Shown: positions 1-12,160, counted from the stretch's first letter. The stretch is 64,000 nucleotides of DNA from Toxonevra muliebris (GCA_963691655.1 CAVNUY010000014.1:62001-126000), one strand, 5' to 3'. Numbers and translations: made by a program. Notes: generated by a model from the sequence alone, not told the origin.

Positions 1-1164
1 GAAGAGCAGAGGTGAGATTTCCCATCGCAGCTTCCAGACCTCGCTCGTTGCGTAGTTTAGGGGGTAGAGCACAACTTAATGAAGCCAGTTTTATTCTAAA
101 CTTTGGCCAATCCGCCTTTTTTGGATTTCGTATGAGCGTTAAAGGATTAACTTCAACACCATACTGAAACTCGATTTATCTGTGGTCTGATAGAGAGTCA
201 TCTCCAAGGACCTTCCAGTTTGCAATTGACTGCGCTAACCTTTCATTGGAAAAAGTTAAGTCAACATCCTCCTGTTTAGTAGGTGTCACAAAAGTGGGTT
301 GATTCCCAACGTTTTGTATGTTCAACCCAGAAGACAGGATGTAGTTTAGAAGATGACTCCCTCTTACGTTGCACTTGCTGCTGCCCCAGATAACATTCTG
401 TGCATTAGCGTCACAACATAATATGAGCCACAAATTCATCGTTTCGCAATACTCCACAAATTCAACAACCATCGCTGGGGGTGGTGGTAAAATTGAATCG
501 TATGCAAAGTAGGCAGAAGCAATCGCAAAATGTTTCCATTCTCGATTGCCCTGAAAATTCACCTTAGCAGCCACCATATCCTGGCCACAAAACTGACCAA
601 GTATGTGATTGTAAGATGAGAAGATGCTAAAATACATTCTAGGTCTGTTAGAACTCTCATCATATAGAATCGTGCACCCCTCAATTCACCAATTCCACAG
701 ATGCGTCCTTTATGGACCCAAGGTTCTTGGATTGTTGTTATGTGAGGGAATGTATACAACATGGAAAGGCGTTTACATAGGAGTGCATTAGCAGCCTTGG
801 AATGTTGCAAATTTATCTGGGTTACTGTAGAAGACCGGGGTACCCTCGCGTTATCATTGCCGGCAGCAGTAGGTACCACAAAGGTGGCGTTAATACTTTG
901 GAAACTATTAAAACCTCCCATCTGCGCGGTCACAATGCAGGAGATGGCAGTATCAGTCTTTGTCCTCTTTACCTGAGATCGCCTGAAAGAAGCGGCTTGG
1001 TTTCTCTGAGGAACCTCTGCATCGGTTGTTGGAACCTCAGCAGAGCGTACCCTCTTTGAAACAGTGGTCATAATTGGGTCTTCAACCAGAGTAGTGACCA
1101 AGGCGTCCTTGCATCTGCATCCGGTCGCCTGCTTCTCCTGTTTAACCAGGGCAAAGCTATGCAT
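1..1164 (-). pseudogene. LINE fragment: ORF1 end plus endonuclease part of ORF2 (R1/LOA-like)
   Basis: On the minus strand the segment first reads as the tail of an ORF1-like protein, then as the start of a LINE ORF2: TQINLQHSKAANALLC, then IQEPWVHKGRICG, the usual opening of an apurinic-type endonuclease in R1/LOA-like elements. The frame changes near 637 and continues through LCCDANAQNVIW, an EDVDLTF motif and a terminal SDHR, which are the metal-binding and catalytic motifs of the endonuclease/exonuclease/phosphatase fold. A TAA at about 176 follows SDHR, but recognisable coding sequence continues to base 1, so the stop is premature. Reverse transcriptase would lie off the left edge. The enzyme normally nicks target DNA to prime reverse transcription. 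With a frameshift and a stop, this copy is dead. Clade assignment is by motif only. Confidence 0.85.
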
Positions 1165-1436
1165 CCCGACGAATCAGAATACACGGCAACCTCTATAAAG
1201 AAAAGGGAAGGTCGACCGTGGCAGCGCCCCATACCACGATAAGGCCACCGTTACTCTCTGGGGCGGCCAGGTATCAGATATGCTCTGTAAAAAGTCAGCC
1301 TAATTTTTTAACCCTGGAAACCCAACGGAAGCGAATCCGTCATAATGACTGCATAAAATTAACTGAATTTTATGCATTCAGATAGATGACCCACCACCGG
1401 TGGTCTTCCAGGATTACTCCCCGGGTTGCCAAAATA
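1165..1436. other. GC-richer stretch upstream of the LINE fragment, no clear gene
   Basis: This lies 5' of the minus-strand LINE and is less AT-rich than the surroundings. It may be more of ORF1 or of the leader, but no motif such as a CCHC knuckle could be read. Confidence 0.3.
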
Positions 1437-1781
1437 TCCAGCAGGTACGGGTCGCATAACACCTTGGATTAGGGAAGGCTTGTATAATAGGGTATGCTTC
1501 CTACGTCACATATCATAAATCAGATATACAACTGTTTCCAGCCGTCACCACGTGGAGGTGATAGACCACTCTTCCATCAGATCACTCAATTACGGCACAT
1601 ATCAAAATACATGTTGGTCCCCTTGAGTGCCTGATAGCCTGACGGCCAAAAGGTCTAGCCTGCTCGAATTCTCAGTTTCAACTAACGAGATCTCTCAATT
1701 TAGAGGTACTAAGTATGTGTGAGCTTAGTCACCTTTTCCACACGGCAAGTTTTCTTGTCGGCAAGTTTCCAATTCTCTTTT
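1437..1781. repeat. Dispersed direct repeat, copy 1
   Basis: About 340 bp closely matches 2979-3341 in the same orientation. Both begin near GGTCGCATAACACCTT and end at TCGGCAAGTTTCCAATTC. Copy 2 has about 20 extra bases near 3048-3068. It could be the leader of the adjacent minus-strand LINE family or a separate element. A motif like CTTTTCCACACGGCAAG recurs at 1733, 1798 and, inverted and degenerate, near 2140. Confidence 0.8.
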
Positions 1782-2978
1782 GGACTTGTCACGTGCTTTT
1801 CCACACAGCAAGATTTATTGGGCAATTCTGCTTTTACTTTATCTGTCATTGGCGTTGTGAAAAACTTTTTATAAACATTTTATTAAATAAAAATAAGTAA
1901 ATGAAAAGTGAAATCAGCATATTGAATAAAAATAAATAGATTAATAGAAGAAAAGTGAAATTTTAAATGAAAACTTTTTATTTTTTCCAATAAGAAACCA
2001 AAATCAATACGCATCCAACTGAAAATGACAAATAAGAATAAAAAGAAATATCAAAGACCGAATAGCACAAAAGAAAACTTGCAGGTACGAGCAAGTCTGT
2101 ACTCGTCTCCTCTCGTCTTTCCTGTCTTGCCTAGAAACTCGACTTACCGGCAAGAAACTTGTGTGGAAAAGGGGACTGACGCTCAGCATTTGCCCGCTGG
2201 CAGTGTATTGGAAATGACTGATTTGCATAGACATAGTAAAGGAGTATACAAGATGATATGTGTATTCTTTTACTAAAACTTAGAATGAATAAAGGATGCG
2301 CCATTTGAGCCCAAGTTTCAATTTTTCAAAACGGTTTAAAAATTTAATACAAATTTTTCTTTTTCCCGCATTCAGAACCAGAATTTACTTTTCGGACAAC
2401 ATTTTTTTCACTTCCGGTTTCTCATCGAACCAGGTTCTGTTTTGACACAACTTTAGGAGACGCCTGCAATTGAGATTTATATTTTTTTTTTTCTGAAAGG
2501 TCAAATAACTCTTGAAAATATCTAAACTTCTTCCTATTTATTCGCACATGAAAATGAAATTGTTCATAAAGTCAGTTAAAATTACTTGAACTGAATAAAC
2601 TTATTATTAGATATAGCACATTTTCTCAAAGAAATTAAAATATCAGAAACAAACTTATATATGTACATTAAAGAAAAAAACTTAGTTTTATAAAATTCAT
2701 TTGTTTTAATTAATTTCTCATTTTTAATTGCTTTTTAATATTGATGAGCGAGTGTTATTAACTCCTATGAGCGATTAAATATAAGAATATCAAGTTCCAT
2801 ATAATATATACAGATATGGCAAAAATTAATTTATTCGTATTGCAGTCGTTCCTAAACCTTTGAAAATACTAAAAGTCCTAGAAAACTTAAATTTTTTAAA
2901 TTACTTAACAGACAAATTTTTCAGAAAATTTATACCAGAAAATATCATATCGTTTTTTAAATTTTTCTGAGTCTTTAT
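1782..2978. other. AT-rich spacer between the two repeat copies
   Basis: Only short ORFs without recognisable motifs are present. The DNA is AT-rich throughout and I see no gene. Confidence 0.5.
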
Positions 2979-3341
2979 ATCCAAGGTATAGGTCGCATAA
3001 CACCTTGAATTAGGGAAGGCTTTGCATAATAGGGTATGCTCCCTACGCCTAGACTATCTTAGCCAGTCTCATATCAGCAATCAGATATGCAACTGTTTCC
3101 AGTTGTCACCACGTGGAGGTGATAGACCACTCTTCCATCAGATTACTAAATTACGGCACATATCGAAATACATGTTGGTCCCCTTTAGTGCCTGATAGCC
3201 TGACGGCCAAAAGGTCTAGCCTGCTCGAATTCTCAGTTTCAACTAACGAGGTCTCTCAATTTAGAGGTACTAAGTATTTGTGAGCTTAGTCACCTTTTCC
3301 ACACGGCAAGTTTTTTTGTCGGCAAGTTTCCAATTCTTATT
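2979..3341. repeat. Dispersed direct repeat, copy 2
   Basis: Second copy of the 1437-1781 repeat, with scattered substitutions. Unlike copy 1 it has no LINE coding sequence on its left, so it is a solo fragment of the same family. Confidence 0.8.
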
Positions 3342-3978
3342 GCTTAATTTTAAAAACTTTTCAGCCCAAGAACGTTTGATAAATTATTATTCTATTTGGT
3401 GTGGTTTAGAATTAATAAACAAACAAAACTAGACCCAGGGACTAAAAATGTAAAGCATCGTAACGTGTTATGGATAAACTGATCACAAATCTGACGTTAA
3501 CGTTCAAAGGAACTTCAGAAAATTTTTCTGCCTCAAATATAATAGAAAAATATAAAATTTAGCAAAAAGGTGAAAGTTAATTTTTAAGTTTTAGAAGCAT
3601 AAATTTTAGACAAACTTTAGTTTCTGCCATTAATATATATATATATAATATGTACGAATACGTATGAATACATACATATATTGCATACTGCATCAATGTG
3701 TTGTAAATAAAATTAAAAATGAAGTAAAAGATACATTGTAAATAATAAGTATACAAATGTTTTGACTGATGAGAAATTTAAAATAAATAATTTTAAAACG
3801 TACTGTATAATATAATTATATATACATATTTCACCCGAAAGACTTAAAAATTGCAATTTACACTGAATTAAGAAACAATATAAGTATAATAAAAAATAAT
3901 TTTAAATAATATAAAATATATAAAATAATATATTACAATTGTATGTGTGAGTGTGTGTGTATAAACGAGTGTGTTTTC
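3342..3978. other. AT-rich DNA with short microsatellites
   Basis: A (TA)n run lies near 3633-3652 and a GT-rich run near 3943-3972. No coding signal is seen. Confidence 0.5.
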
Positions 3979-4740
3979 CTAATATACATTATTGTTTGAT
4001 ATCAACTTGAGGTACATTTGAGATCAAATACCTTTCTTAATTCTCCAACGTTAATTCTCAAATGCACCTCAATAGTCCTATTATAGTCTTCTTAACTTAA
4101 AAGGCACATTTTTTATATGGTGATTTTCTTAGTTTTCAAATTGAGAAATTAATGATTCTCAACTTGATATCAAAGGAATTTCTCCAACCTGTCAAACACC
4201 ACTTCTCACTTTTTTGCTCTTACGCATTCCGCAAATTGAATTATAATTATATACAAAATATACATTATATAAAGCATATATTTCCCTTTAATTCATTTTC
4301 ACATCGCTTTTATTTTGAATTTTTTTCACTTTCACTCAATTTTTTATATTTATTTTTCACAATTGAATTGAATTTACAGAAAATGTTTTCCACAAATTAA
4401 AATTCAGTGAGAATCTGTGAGAAATCAACAGTATTGCCATACGAGTATACTTATAAAATATTGTAAATAATATCTCAAATTTAACTCAAATCATATTTAA
4501 GTTGATATCAAGCGTTGGAAAAAATGTTTGATTTCAAGTGGAGAAAAGTGTTTGATATCCAATTGAAAATTATAATATTTTTCAAATATTGGAAAAAATT
4601 TTGATTCTCAACTTGTTGTCAAGTTGAAAGTAAACAAGGAGAAAAATGTTTGAACTTAAATTGAGAATTACATTGGATATCAATTTGAGAACTAAGCTTT
4701 TCTCCAACATTGGAGAAATAATTTTTCAATGCATATTGGG
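3979..4740. mobile_element. MITE-like block with recurring motifs
   Basis: Two short motifs recur in both orientations. One is close to TTGATATCAACTTGAGA (about 4000, 4160, 4500, 4670). The other is TCTCCAACRTT or its complement (about 4043, 4183, 4510, 4700). The ends read CCTAATATACATTA (left) and, reverse-complemented, CCCAATATGCATTG (right), an imperfect terminal inverted repeat. No transposase is present. A non-autonomous DNA element with subterminal repeats is the best reading. Confidence 0.45.
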
Positions 4741-4919
4741 TAGTCATAGCCAATGTATTGGTAGAGCAGTTGGTATACACACATACAAACACTTTTAAAG
4801 TAAAATTTGTGAGTTTACAAGTAATTATTGAACTTAATGTAGCGTATTTATACTATGTACTTTGACTTTTAAACGCCACATTATATATTGTAAAATAATT
4901 TTGTTTACCAAAAACTTTT

Positions 4920-5022
4920 TGATATATATAATTATATATGAAATAACTTTTTTGCCATATATATATAGATATATATAAATATTTATATTTAAATATATAT
5001 ATATATATATATTTATATATAA

Positions 5023-5074
<52 letters not shown>

Positions 5075-5125
5075 ATATATGTAAGAGTATATTTCGCTTT
5101 TATATATATATATTAAATATATATA
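4920..5125. repeat. (TA)n-rich microsatellite block
   Basis: Long interrupted TA runs, densest at 4978-5090 and again at 5100-5125, adjoin the left arm of the foldback structure. Confidence 0.9.
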
Positions 5126-5129
5126 TAAA

Positions 5130-7436
5130 ATTTAAATTTCAACCAAAATTTTTTCTTGCATTCTTGAGAAGAAATTTCCAATTCTTATTGCTCACGTATT
5201 TTATTTCAATTTGATGTTTTTTATTTTCAAGTTACGATATTTTAAAGTCTTGGAGTTGTAAAAATGGAACGTTTCTCAATCCCTAATAACTCAAAAACTA
5301 ACCGTTTTAGGAAAAAATTCCAACTAATAAAAGTTCGTATATCGCACAAACTTATCGAAAAAATATGAACACAAAATTGTTTTTGTTATTCAACATATCG
5401 ATGGTCATACGTTGACCCCTCGTAAGTACTTTTTCACCACTTTCGGAAGACAAGACAATAACACTATAAATATCTATAAACAATTTATAAAAATAAAATC
5501 AAAATAAAAAAAAGTAATTCAGAGTGGGATGAGATGTAGTTTTCGAGATATTCAAATAATAACAAAGCAACTACTACTAAAGTCGCCTGGCTTCGAGCTG
5601 CGCGCACATGAATTCACATACGTTAAAGTTACTACCACTTGCTCTTACTTTTGGTGTTTGTTTAGTTTATATATAAAACAGAAACAAAATTCGGGAACAA
5701 AATACAGAAAGTTCTTATTAAGGCTTGTTTTACAGTTTCGCGTCCATTTTTTGGTTCGTTCGAGTTTCTACGCAGTCAACAGCAAAAAATGTCTGCATTA
5801 GTTAAATTTAAATTTAGTTGCTGTAACCCTTTAAATAATGAATTATATGTTTCAAAAATTAAAAACTCTGATTTACGTAGAGTTTCTGCTTCGATTCTTG
5901 AAAAATAAATTTTAGGAACCGGGTGATCTGTTGTGCTCTCTTTGCAGGAAATAAAAATTATTGGTGCCAGTGATATTTGTGAGTACAATTTAAAAATTCG
6001 CTGCTTATTATATATAGTTTTAACGTATCTAGGAGTTTTGAAAAAACACTGAATAACCCAGATAATGAAGATCATGAAATCTCAGAGACCGATTATAACG
6101 AATATCTATTATAGTTAAGATTTATATCTTAGCAGAAAACTTTACTCTAAACTTACTTCAGATTCTGAACTACACAAAGAAAAATCATCATTCGGGAATT
6201 CCAGTTGGTTTGGTTTACATGCAAAACAACAACAAATTTACGAATTTTGTTGCTGTTTTACATATCGTCAACTAAAATCCAAAAAGCCGTGCCTATGCAA
6301 ATTTTCAAAATCGACTTTTTTTATAATTATGATGCACTTGCCCAAACTACATGTTTCTGCTAAATTTTAAACTTCTTTGCCCAAAAATAACGGTTTTATT
6401 AACGAAATCCAAAAGGCCGTAACTACATGTTTATGAATTCAATAAGCAAATAGCCGTATTTACACACTTGAATGAAAAAGGAAACAAAATACTATTTGAA
6501 TCTTTGTAAGTAAATATTTCAACAAAAATAAGTGTTCAATGAAAATACTTGAAAACAAACCCCTTTTAATTCTCGGTAACATCACAAAGATTAGTGATGA
6601 GGAACCGTGGAGGATTCCAAAACGGCGTATGATTTGCCTTCTCTCATTTCGACAAAAAGGACGTTACAATAAGCCTGATAAAAAAATCTTTAACTGTTGA
6701 GTTAGCAATGAAGAAAAAAGTTAAACTATGCAATATGAACCAATTAGGTTTCAGTTTCATATTCTCTAATAATAATATGTAACTAAGGGATCTTATACCT
6801 ACACAATTACATTCTTCTTAAATCTATAATAAATGTTATGTTTTTTGCTCCTCTTGTAAAAAAATAAAATGTTTAGTTACTCCTTTTTGGATTTTAAATG
6901 ACGATATAAACTAAACAAACGACAAAAGTAGGCGAACGAAATACATATAGTAAGTGACAATAAGTACACTTTAACCTATGTAAATTCATGTGCGCGCAGC
7001 TCTAAGCCAGGCGACTTTAGTAGTAGTTGTTTTGTTATTATTTGAATACTTCGAAAACTACATCTCATCCCACTCTGAAATTTTTACACAATTTTCCTAA
7101 CACTTTAATAAATATTTGCAGACTAAACAAATTTTAAAAAAGTGTCCAAGTTTGGAAAAATTCAATTTGTTTATGAAATTTCCAGAATTCATATGTTGAA
7201 TAACAAGTTTGTGGGATATACGAACTTTTATTAGTTGGGAATTTTTTCCTACAACGGTTAGTTTTTGAGTAATTAGGGATTGAAAAATGTATCATTTTTA
7301 CAACACCAATTCTTTAAAATATCGTAACTTCAAAATAAAAAACATCACATTGAAATAAAAAAATACGTGTCGATTAATGAAAGAAAAAATTTTGGTTGAA
7401 TTTAAAATTTTGGTTGTAAATCTGACATGGAACGAC

Positions 7437-7437
<1 letters not shown>
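5130..7437. mobile_element. Foldback structure with ~500-bp inverted arms
   Basis: The left arm, about 5130-5690, is the reverse complement of about 6895-7430. Matching landmarks are AGTCGCCTGGCTTCGAG at 5580 against its complement near 7005, the GATGAGATGTAGTTTTCGAG stretch at 5528 against 7045-7075, and the ACCAAAATTTTTTC end at 5138 against 7385. The arms are diverged. Both sides adjoin (TA)n runs. The ~1.2-kb centre has no recognisable transposase; the 99-residue minus-strand ORF at 5776-6075 shows no motif I recognise. A non-autonomous foldback DNA transposon, or two inverted copies of one element, would explain it. Confidence 0.75.
6260..6510. repeat. Dispersed repeat, inverted relative to 29.2-29.4 kb
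   Basis: It carries AAATCCAAAAAGCCGT near 6277, TTGCCCAAACTAC near 6340 and a GAATGAAAAAGGAAACAAAA stretch near 6470. These match the reverse complement of 29205-29400 in the same order. It sits inside the foldback structure, so it may be a nested insertion. Confidence 0.65.

Positions 7438-7470
<33 letters not shown>
7438..7470. repeat. (TA)n microsatellite
   Basis: Clean TA run of about 32 bp flanking the right arm of the foldback structure. Confidence 0.95.
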
Positions 7471-7471
<1 letters not shown>

Positions 7472-7671
7472 CAAATTTAAGTAGTTTATGTCAAAATGAA
7501 ATTTTCTACAAAAACCACAATTGTTTGGTTTTTGTTCAAAGTTTTTAAGAGGAAAATTATGAAATAACATGTTTTTATAGTTTTTACTTAACCCCACCCA
7601 GGCCAACTACCTTTTGTATGCTATCAAGAAATATTAATTTTACTTTACATGTGTAAAAAAGGCATACATAC

Positions 7672-8850
7672 TAGAGACCTGCACGATTACGTAAAATTGT
7701 AATCAATTAATAATCGCCGAGTAAGATGCGCAACGATGCTAATACGTAACTGTAAATTCAGCATTGTAGGCATCGTCGTAATCGCATCGTATTACTCATT
7801 AGTAGGGCAAGGAAGCACTAAAATATCGCAAATATGCGCATATAATATGCGCTTAAAGTTCAAAAATATGCAAGTGAATATGTAAAAAATGCACTAAAAA
7901 CAACAAAAATATGCAATTAAAAAAAATATTTGTTTTTTAATTGCATATTTTCAGTAAAAAAAAAATTAATATTGTATGTAATTTAACAAACAAAGGACAA
8001 AAACAATTCATTTTAAAATATAAAATAAATTTATAAAAAGCAACAAAAATATAAACGGACCATAAAAAGTTTAACTCAAATCGCAGTTAAGTAAATATGT
8101 AAATGATCATGAGCTCAATCTTTATTAATTGTTTTATTGGCGTAAACAATAAAAATTTTTTGAGGTTTTCAAATAAAAAAGGATATTAAAAAATATTTCT
8201 ATAAAGAAAATGTTAGCTCTACATCAACAGTCGGACGATAGGAGCATATTTGAATTCACAAAATTATAGAACAGTTGTTTGTAGAACAGTTTTCTTCATT
8301 AAATTCCAAATTCACATATTTTCTCTGGGTATCTGTGGTCTCATCTATGGAAACCCATAATAATGGTTTTTAAGGCTAACTTGATTCCTTTTAATAAACG
8401 AATATATATTTTGTCGATACAAGTTTTGCGCAGTGACGTTTCATGAGGAAAGATTTCATTGATATTATAATATAAGTATGTTCTCAAAAAATGGAAAGCA
8501 GGTAGAAAAAATAGGTAGTAAGAAAAAGATAGAAACTCGCCTGTCGTTTCATGCTTGCGCCCGTGTGAAGCGCCAATTAGTTTACGTCGAAATAACTTAA
8601 AATTCTGCACACATAATTTTTTCGTTAAAAAATCAAGCTCGGACATTCGGCTAAAATATAAGCATCCAGTTATCAGCAATATTTAAACAAGTGTGAACAA
8701 AGGAGAAAAGATACTCCTGCTTTCCATGTTCTTTATCTTTTGTAGCTTTATAAATGCAAAGAGATTCGTGAGCATCAAGGTTTCTCTCGTCAGTTATGTG
8801 CTTTAATAAACGAACACTTTCGTTAAATATTCCAATTCTGTGTGGTGGCT
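7672..8850 (+). mobile_element. hAT-like element relic, copy 1
   Basis: The left end TAGAGACCTGCACGATTACG resembles hAT termini such as hobo. The same end appears inverted at 17225. Further in, 8660-8850 matches 16570-16760 in reverse complement, so the two loci share terminal and internal sequence in the same order. On the minus strand, 8760-8870 can be read as a short open stretch containing FDNNKPPHRIG and LLKHITDER, which I do not recognise. The second locus carries a diverged version of it. No right terminus was found. The stretch 7815-7960, rich in ATATGC motifs, is not in copy 2 and may be a separate insertion. Confidence 0.5.
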
Positions 8851-9030
8851 TGTTGTTGTCAAATGTGTCGAATACGTAAGTAGCGACTGATGCCCGGTTG
8901 TACTGTTTGTTTTTTTTTTATACAAATCTTGTGTTCTGTAAGCCTTTCAAATTCCATATTTTTTAAAACGCAAAGCTGAAGTGAGTGATTGTGATTGATT
9001 GGCAATCCTAACCCATAAGTATTTGACAGT

Positions 9031-9100
9031 TTGGCGTGGTGGCGTAGTGAACCTAACGGCGTTGGTATTGCGCTGGCGTTGCGTTCAGTACCGGGGATTT
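9031..9100 (+). ncRNA. Possible tRNA-derived SINE head (pol III A and B boxes)
   Basis: TGGCGTAGTGA at 9040-9050 is close to a pol III A box and GCGTTCAGTACC at 9081-9092 is close to a B box. They are about 30 bp apart, the spacing seen in tRNA genes and tRNA-derived SINEs. The region is GC-richer than its surroundings. No cloverleaf could be completed and no second copy was seen, so this is tentative. Confidence 0.3.
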
Positions 9101-9359
9101 CCAAAATAAGGCTGTTACAGCCTATCGTGTCTCAATACTGCGTTTCGTTAGTGTTAATTCGATGCCCACATAGTATCGATACTTTTACTCAGTAGTAGTT
9201 TTAGTTTATTTCAAATTTCAAAATTTTTATTTACAAAATGTATAATATATATATAACAATAATGGTACTGGCTAATTCACCGTCGACCATATCCCTTTGT
9301 ATAAATATTTTCACGTTGATCGTAATAATTTGTTTTCCATTTTGTTTTTTATTTTATTT

Positions 9360-10320
9360 TTATAAATTTCCTTCTAATATTTCCTGTCTATATTTTTGCG
9401 CTTCGACGATATAATTAGTAAATTGTAGCCAATAATTTCCACTGAGGACATGTTGCATCTCTTCATCAGTAGTCTTGATTTGTGGAAATGCACTATTCTT
9501 ATCTCATTTGGGATAGGGCAATTCCCCGGGAAATGTAATATATTTTCTGCGCGCCAGATGCATAAGGAGAATTACAAATTTTTTTCATTTATGTGGGGTA
9601 TATAATTAAGTTTTAATAATTCTCTTCTTGTTTAGAAAATAAGCGCAATGGTTAATGCACTGTATTTCTCATTAAAGTAATTTTTATTACAAAGATCGTA
9701 ATTCAGGGTTTTATATATTATTCTTGCATTACTTTTCATTACTTTTTTGCTCTTCCAAGGCACATCTTTCTCTGCTCCTTGTATTTTTTTTCTAATATGC
9801 TTGCATGCCAGAACTCTCATAGCCACTGGTTTTGACAGTGCAGCGGTTGAGATTAGTCTTGAGCGATTTTGTTTCACTATTGGAAGCATAACTTATTTTT
9901 TTTCAATAGGTATGTGGCTATAATATTCGGGAGTCGTGTGCTTGGCAGTTCCATCACATGTTTCATGTATTCAAAATGCATTTCGAGTGTATATATATAT
10001 ATAGATTTGGGAATCCTGTTTCTAGTTGTAGCTACTACTTGGAGTATACCTTGGCAAGCATAAGATTTTTTTTAATGAAATACCTTTGGAACTTTTCAAC
10101 TTCGTCATATAATCAATACCCCATATCTGAGCTGCACATAATGGATCTCGATATTGCTTAGAATACACTATATTTAATATTTTGCGTCACTTTTTTCCTT
10201 TCCAAAAAAGATTTTCATGTCCTTTAATAGCCAAAAGTGCGTCGTTCAGCTTGTGCTGCATATGATTATTAAATTTCATACTGTGTTTAGATAGTTTGGA
10301 TAGATACGTGTAAACTTGTT
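9360..10320 (-). pseudogene. LINE ORF2, region downstream of the reverse transcriptase core (decayed)
   Basis: Read right to left on the minus strand, several frames give stretches typical of the part of a LINE protein after the catalytic palm: LNDALLAIKG near 10240, then LCLPRYTPSSSYN and ETGFPNLY near 10020, then LPNIIATYL near 9920. An 85-residue open frame follows (9632-9889, starting MLPIVKQNRSRL), then ARRKYITFPGELPYPK near 9520. The last frame, containing QHVLSGNYWLQF, ends at a TAA at 9360. At least three frame changes are needed. No RNase H domain is visible. It is probably the distal part of the element whose palm region is at 11724-12160, separated by AT-rich DNA. Confidence 0.6.
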
Positions 10321-11181
10321 TTCCAGCGTAAACAAGTAAACAAGCATAAACATATAGTTTCCATTTACATATAATTTTTTTCTTTTTAGAAAAATAATAA
10401 TAAATAAACAGGAATAATATTAATAATAACAGCTACAGCATTCTCCCAATTCTTAAATTGAAAAGTAATTTTCATGATATTCTTGTTTTATTTTTTTTTC
10501 TCACAAATTAATTATTCATTCAAGGAAGAGCACCAATTGTTTTCTATTGAGTTAAAGTAACAGATCGCATCGATCGTTTCGAATTATGATTGACAACGAA
10601 GTCAATTATATTTAAATTTGGCACAATTCGAAAGTTATACAAATTTCATTTAATTAATTTTAAAATATACAAAAACAGTAGCAATTATTTCATTCTAAAT
10701 GATGAAAAAGTGCAAGAAAAAAATAAGGTATCAATTGTTCATCGCATTGTATAGGTATGTCACTTAACCTAAGTTCTTTTTCATGCATGCAATATTGCAA
10801 AGAAATTATAAGTCGTAACACCTCATACTTTTTCCAGGGTGGAATATATGAATAACAGTATTATAATTGAGAAACTCTGAGCGATTGAATTGCATGCAGT
10901 GAGATTGAGATTTCTGTGAAGAAAATACTTACTCAAAACTTGCCCTGCTCTATTCAGAATTCGATTAAAACCTTTATGTAAACCATTCCTCGGTGGAATA
11001 AATTAAACCTCTAAGGCTAAATTTAATACTCTGCTTACATTTCACAGTATACATTTAAATTGAATTTAAGTTAATTCAAAATTAAATGTGATTTAAGTTT
11101 TTGCAGTCATATTAAATATGAGTGGCCATTTCTTTTCTACTTCTCTATGAAGTTGTTGTTAAGCCAATGTAAATACAGTAA
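10321..11181. other. AT-rich DNA without a recognised gene
   Basis: Simple AT-rich sequence. It may be an insertion that separates two parts of one minus-strand LINE. Confidence 0.45.
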
Positions 11182-11301
11182 GGGCAAATTTACCAGCTAA
11201 GTGCCGCACTCTCTTTTAATTTTTTTTACGTGAAGTTTTAACGCTCTCAATTTAAGAGAGGGAAATCTTTATATAAAAAACCAAAAGAGAGTGAATTCGC
11301 C
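11182..11301. mobile_element. Short MITE related to 42741-42860
   Basis: The left end has GTGCCGCACTCTCTTTT and the right end AAAAGAGAGTGAATTCGCC. Together with the internal CTCTCAATTTAAGAGAG region they form an inverted-repeat element of about 120 bp. The MITE at 42741-42860 has the same core (ACACTTTCTTTT and GCAGTGCGGCACTT). The right arm here lacks about 16 bp. Confidence 0.55.
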
Positions 11302-11723
11302 TTTACCGCGTCATGAATTTCTGCACAGGGTTGCATTTTCAGTTATGTGTCCAGCGTTTTTCGGTATAAATACTAAGGGCTATGTACTGATATAAGTTGA
11401 TAATCTTCAATAGAGAGAGAGGGGGTTGATATTCGACTAGTTTTGTGCATTATGAGAAAAGGATCAATAACCCAATTTGGGCACAATAAAAATAACGTTC
11501 TAAATCAAATACAAACTAAAAATAATAGTAAAAAAAAAGAAAATTATCTAGAAATGTTTAATCAGAAGAGAGAGGGAAGGACACGAGATCAGAAAATTTA
11601 ATCTAATTTTTACATTATGAAAAACGAACAGTTGCCTACTCCCTTTTGAATTAGAAGTATAAGATACCAGTCTAGCAGGAAAATTAAAACCGATTTAATA
11701 ATTAGAGACGTTGTCTTTTCTTC

Positions 11724-12160
11724 CCTTATCTTAGATTTATCTGTGTTGATCGCCAGATTCCATATACTACAATATTGCGAAAATTGCTTTATCATTTTTT
11801 GTATTGTCTTCCCTTGTGTAAGCCCCTGCCCTTTTCTTAATCACCATTATCTTAGATTTAACTGTGTTGATCGCCAGATTCCATTTGCTACAATATTGCG
11901 AAAATTGTTTTATCATTTTTTGTATTGTCACCGAGGAATCTGACATCATGACTATATCATCAGCGTAAAGTAATGCATTTTCATTGGTATTGCTAATCTT
12001 GATTCCACCAGTAAGTATCGTGTTGAGGTCATCGAGAAAAACTGCAAATTGTAATAGCAAGCGGCTTAGCAAGCATCCCTGTTTAACTCTTATCTGTGTA
12101 AATGGTGTTGATATTGTGTTGCCATCCCATTCGCAATCGAATAGTCAATGTACATATACG
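11724..12160 (-). pseudogene. LINE reverse transcriptase core with YADD, and a short internal duplication
   Basis: The minus strand encodes VKQGCLLS, a B-type RT motif, then NENALLYADDIVMM with the catalytic YADD of motif C, then SKWNLAINTVKSKIMVI of the thumb side. The thumb-side segment occurs twice as direct ~85-bp copies: 11844-11930 in frame, and 11724-11808 reading CSIWNLAINTDKSK. Both copies differ by several substitutions, so the duplication is not recent. The palm upstream of motif B is missing or unreadable above 12160. The most likely continuation is at 9360-10320. Confidence 0.8.

Noticed and set aside
1715..2276. Short ORFs on both strands between the first repeat copies
   Set aside because: No motif, AT-rich, partly inside repeat sequence; expected by chance.
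4975..5095. AT-rich block as a replication origin or matrix attachment site
   Set aside because: It is plain (TA)n microsatellite; nothing beyond base composition supports a function.
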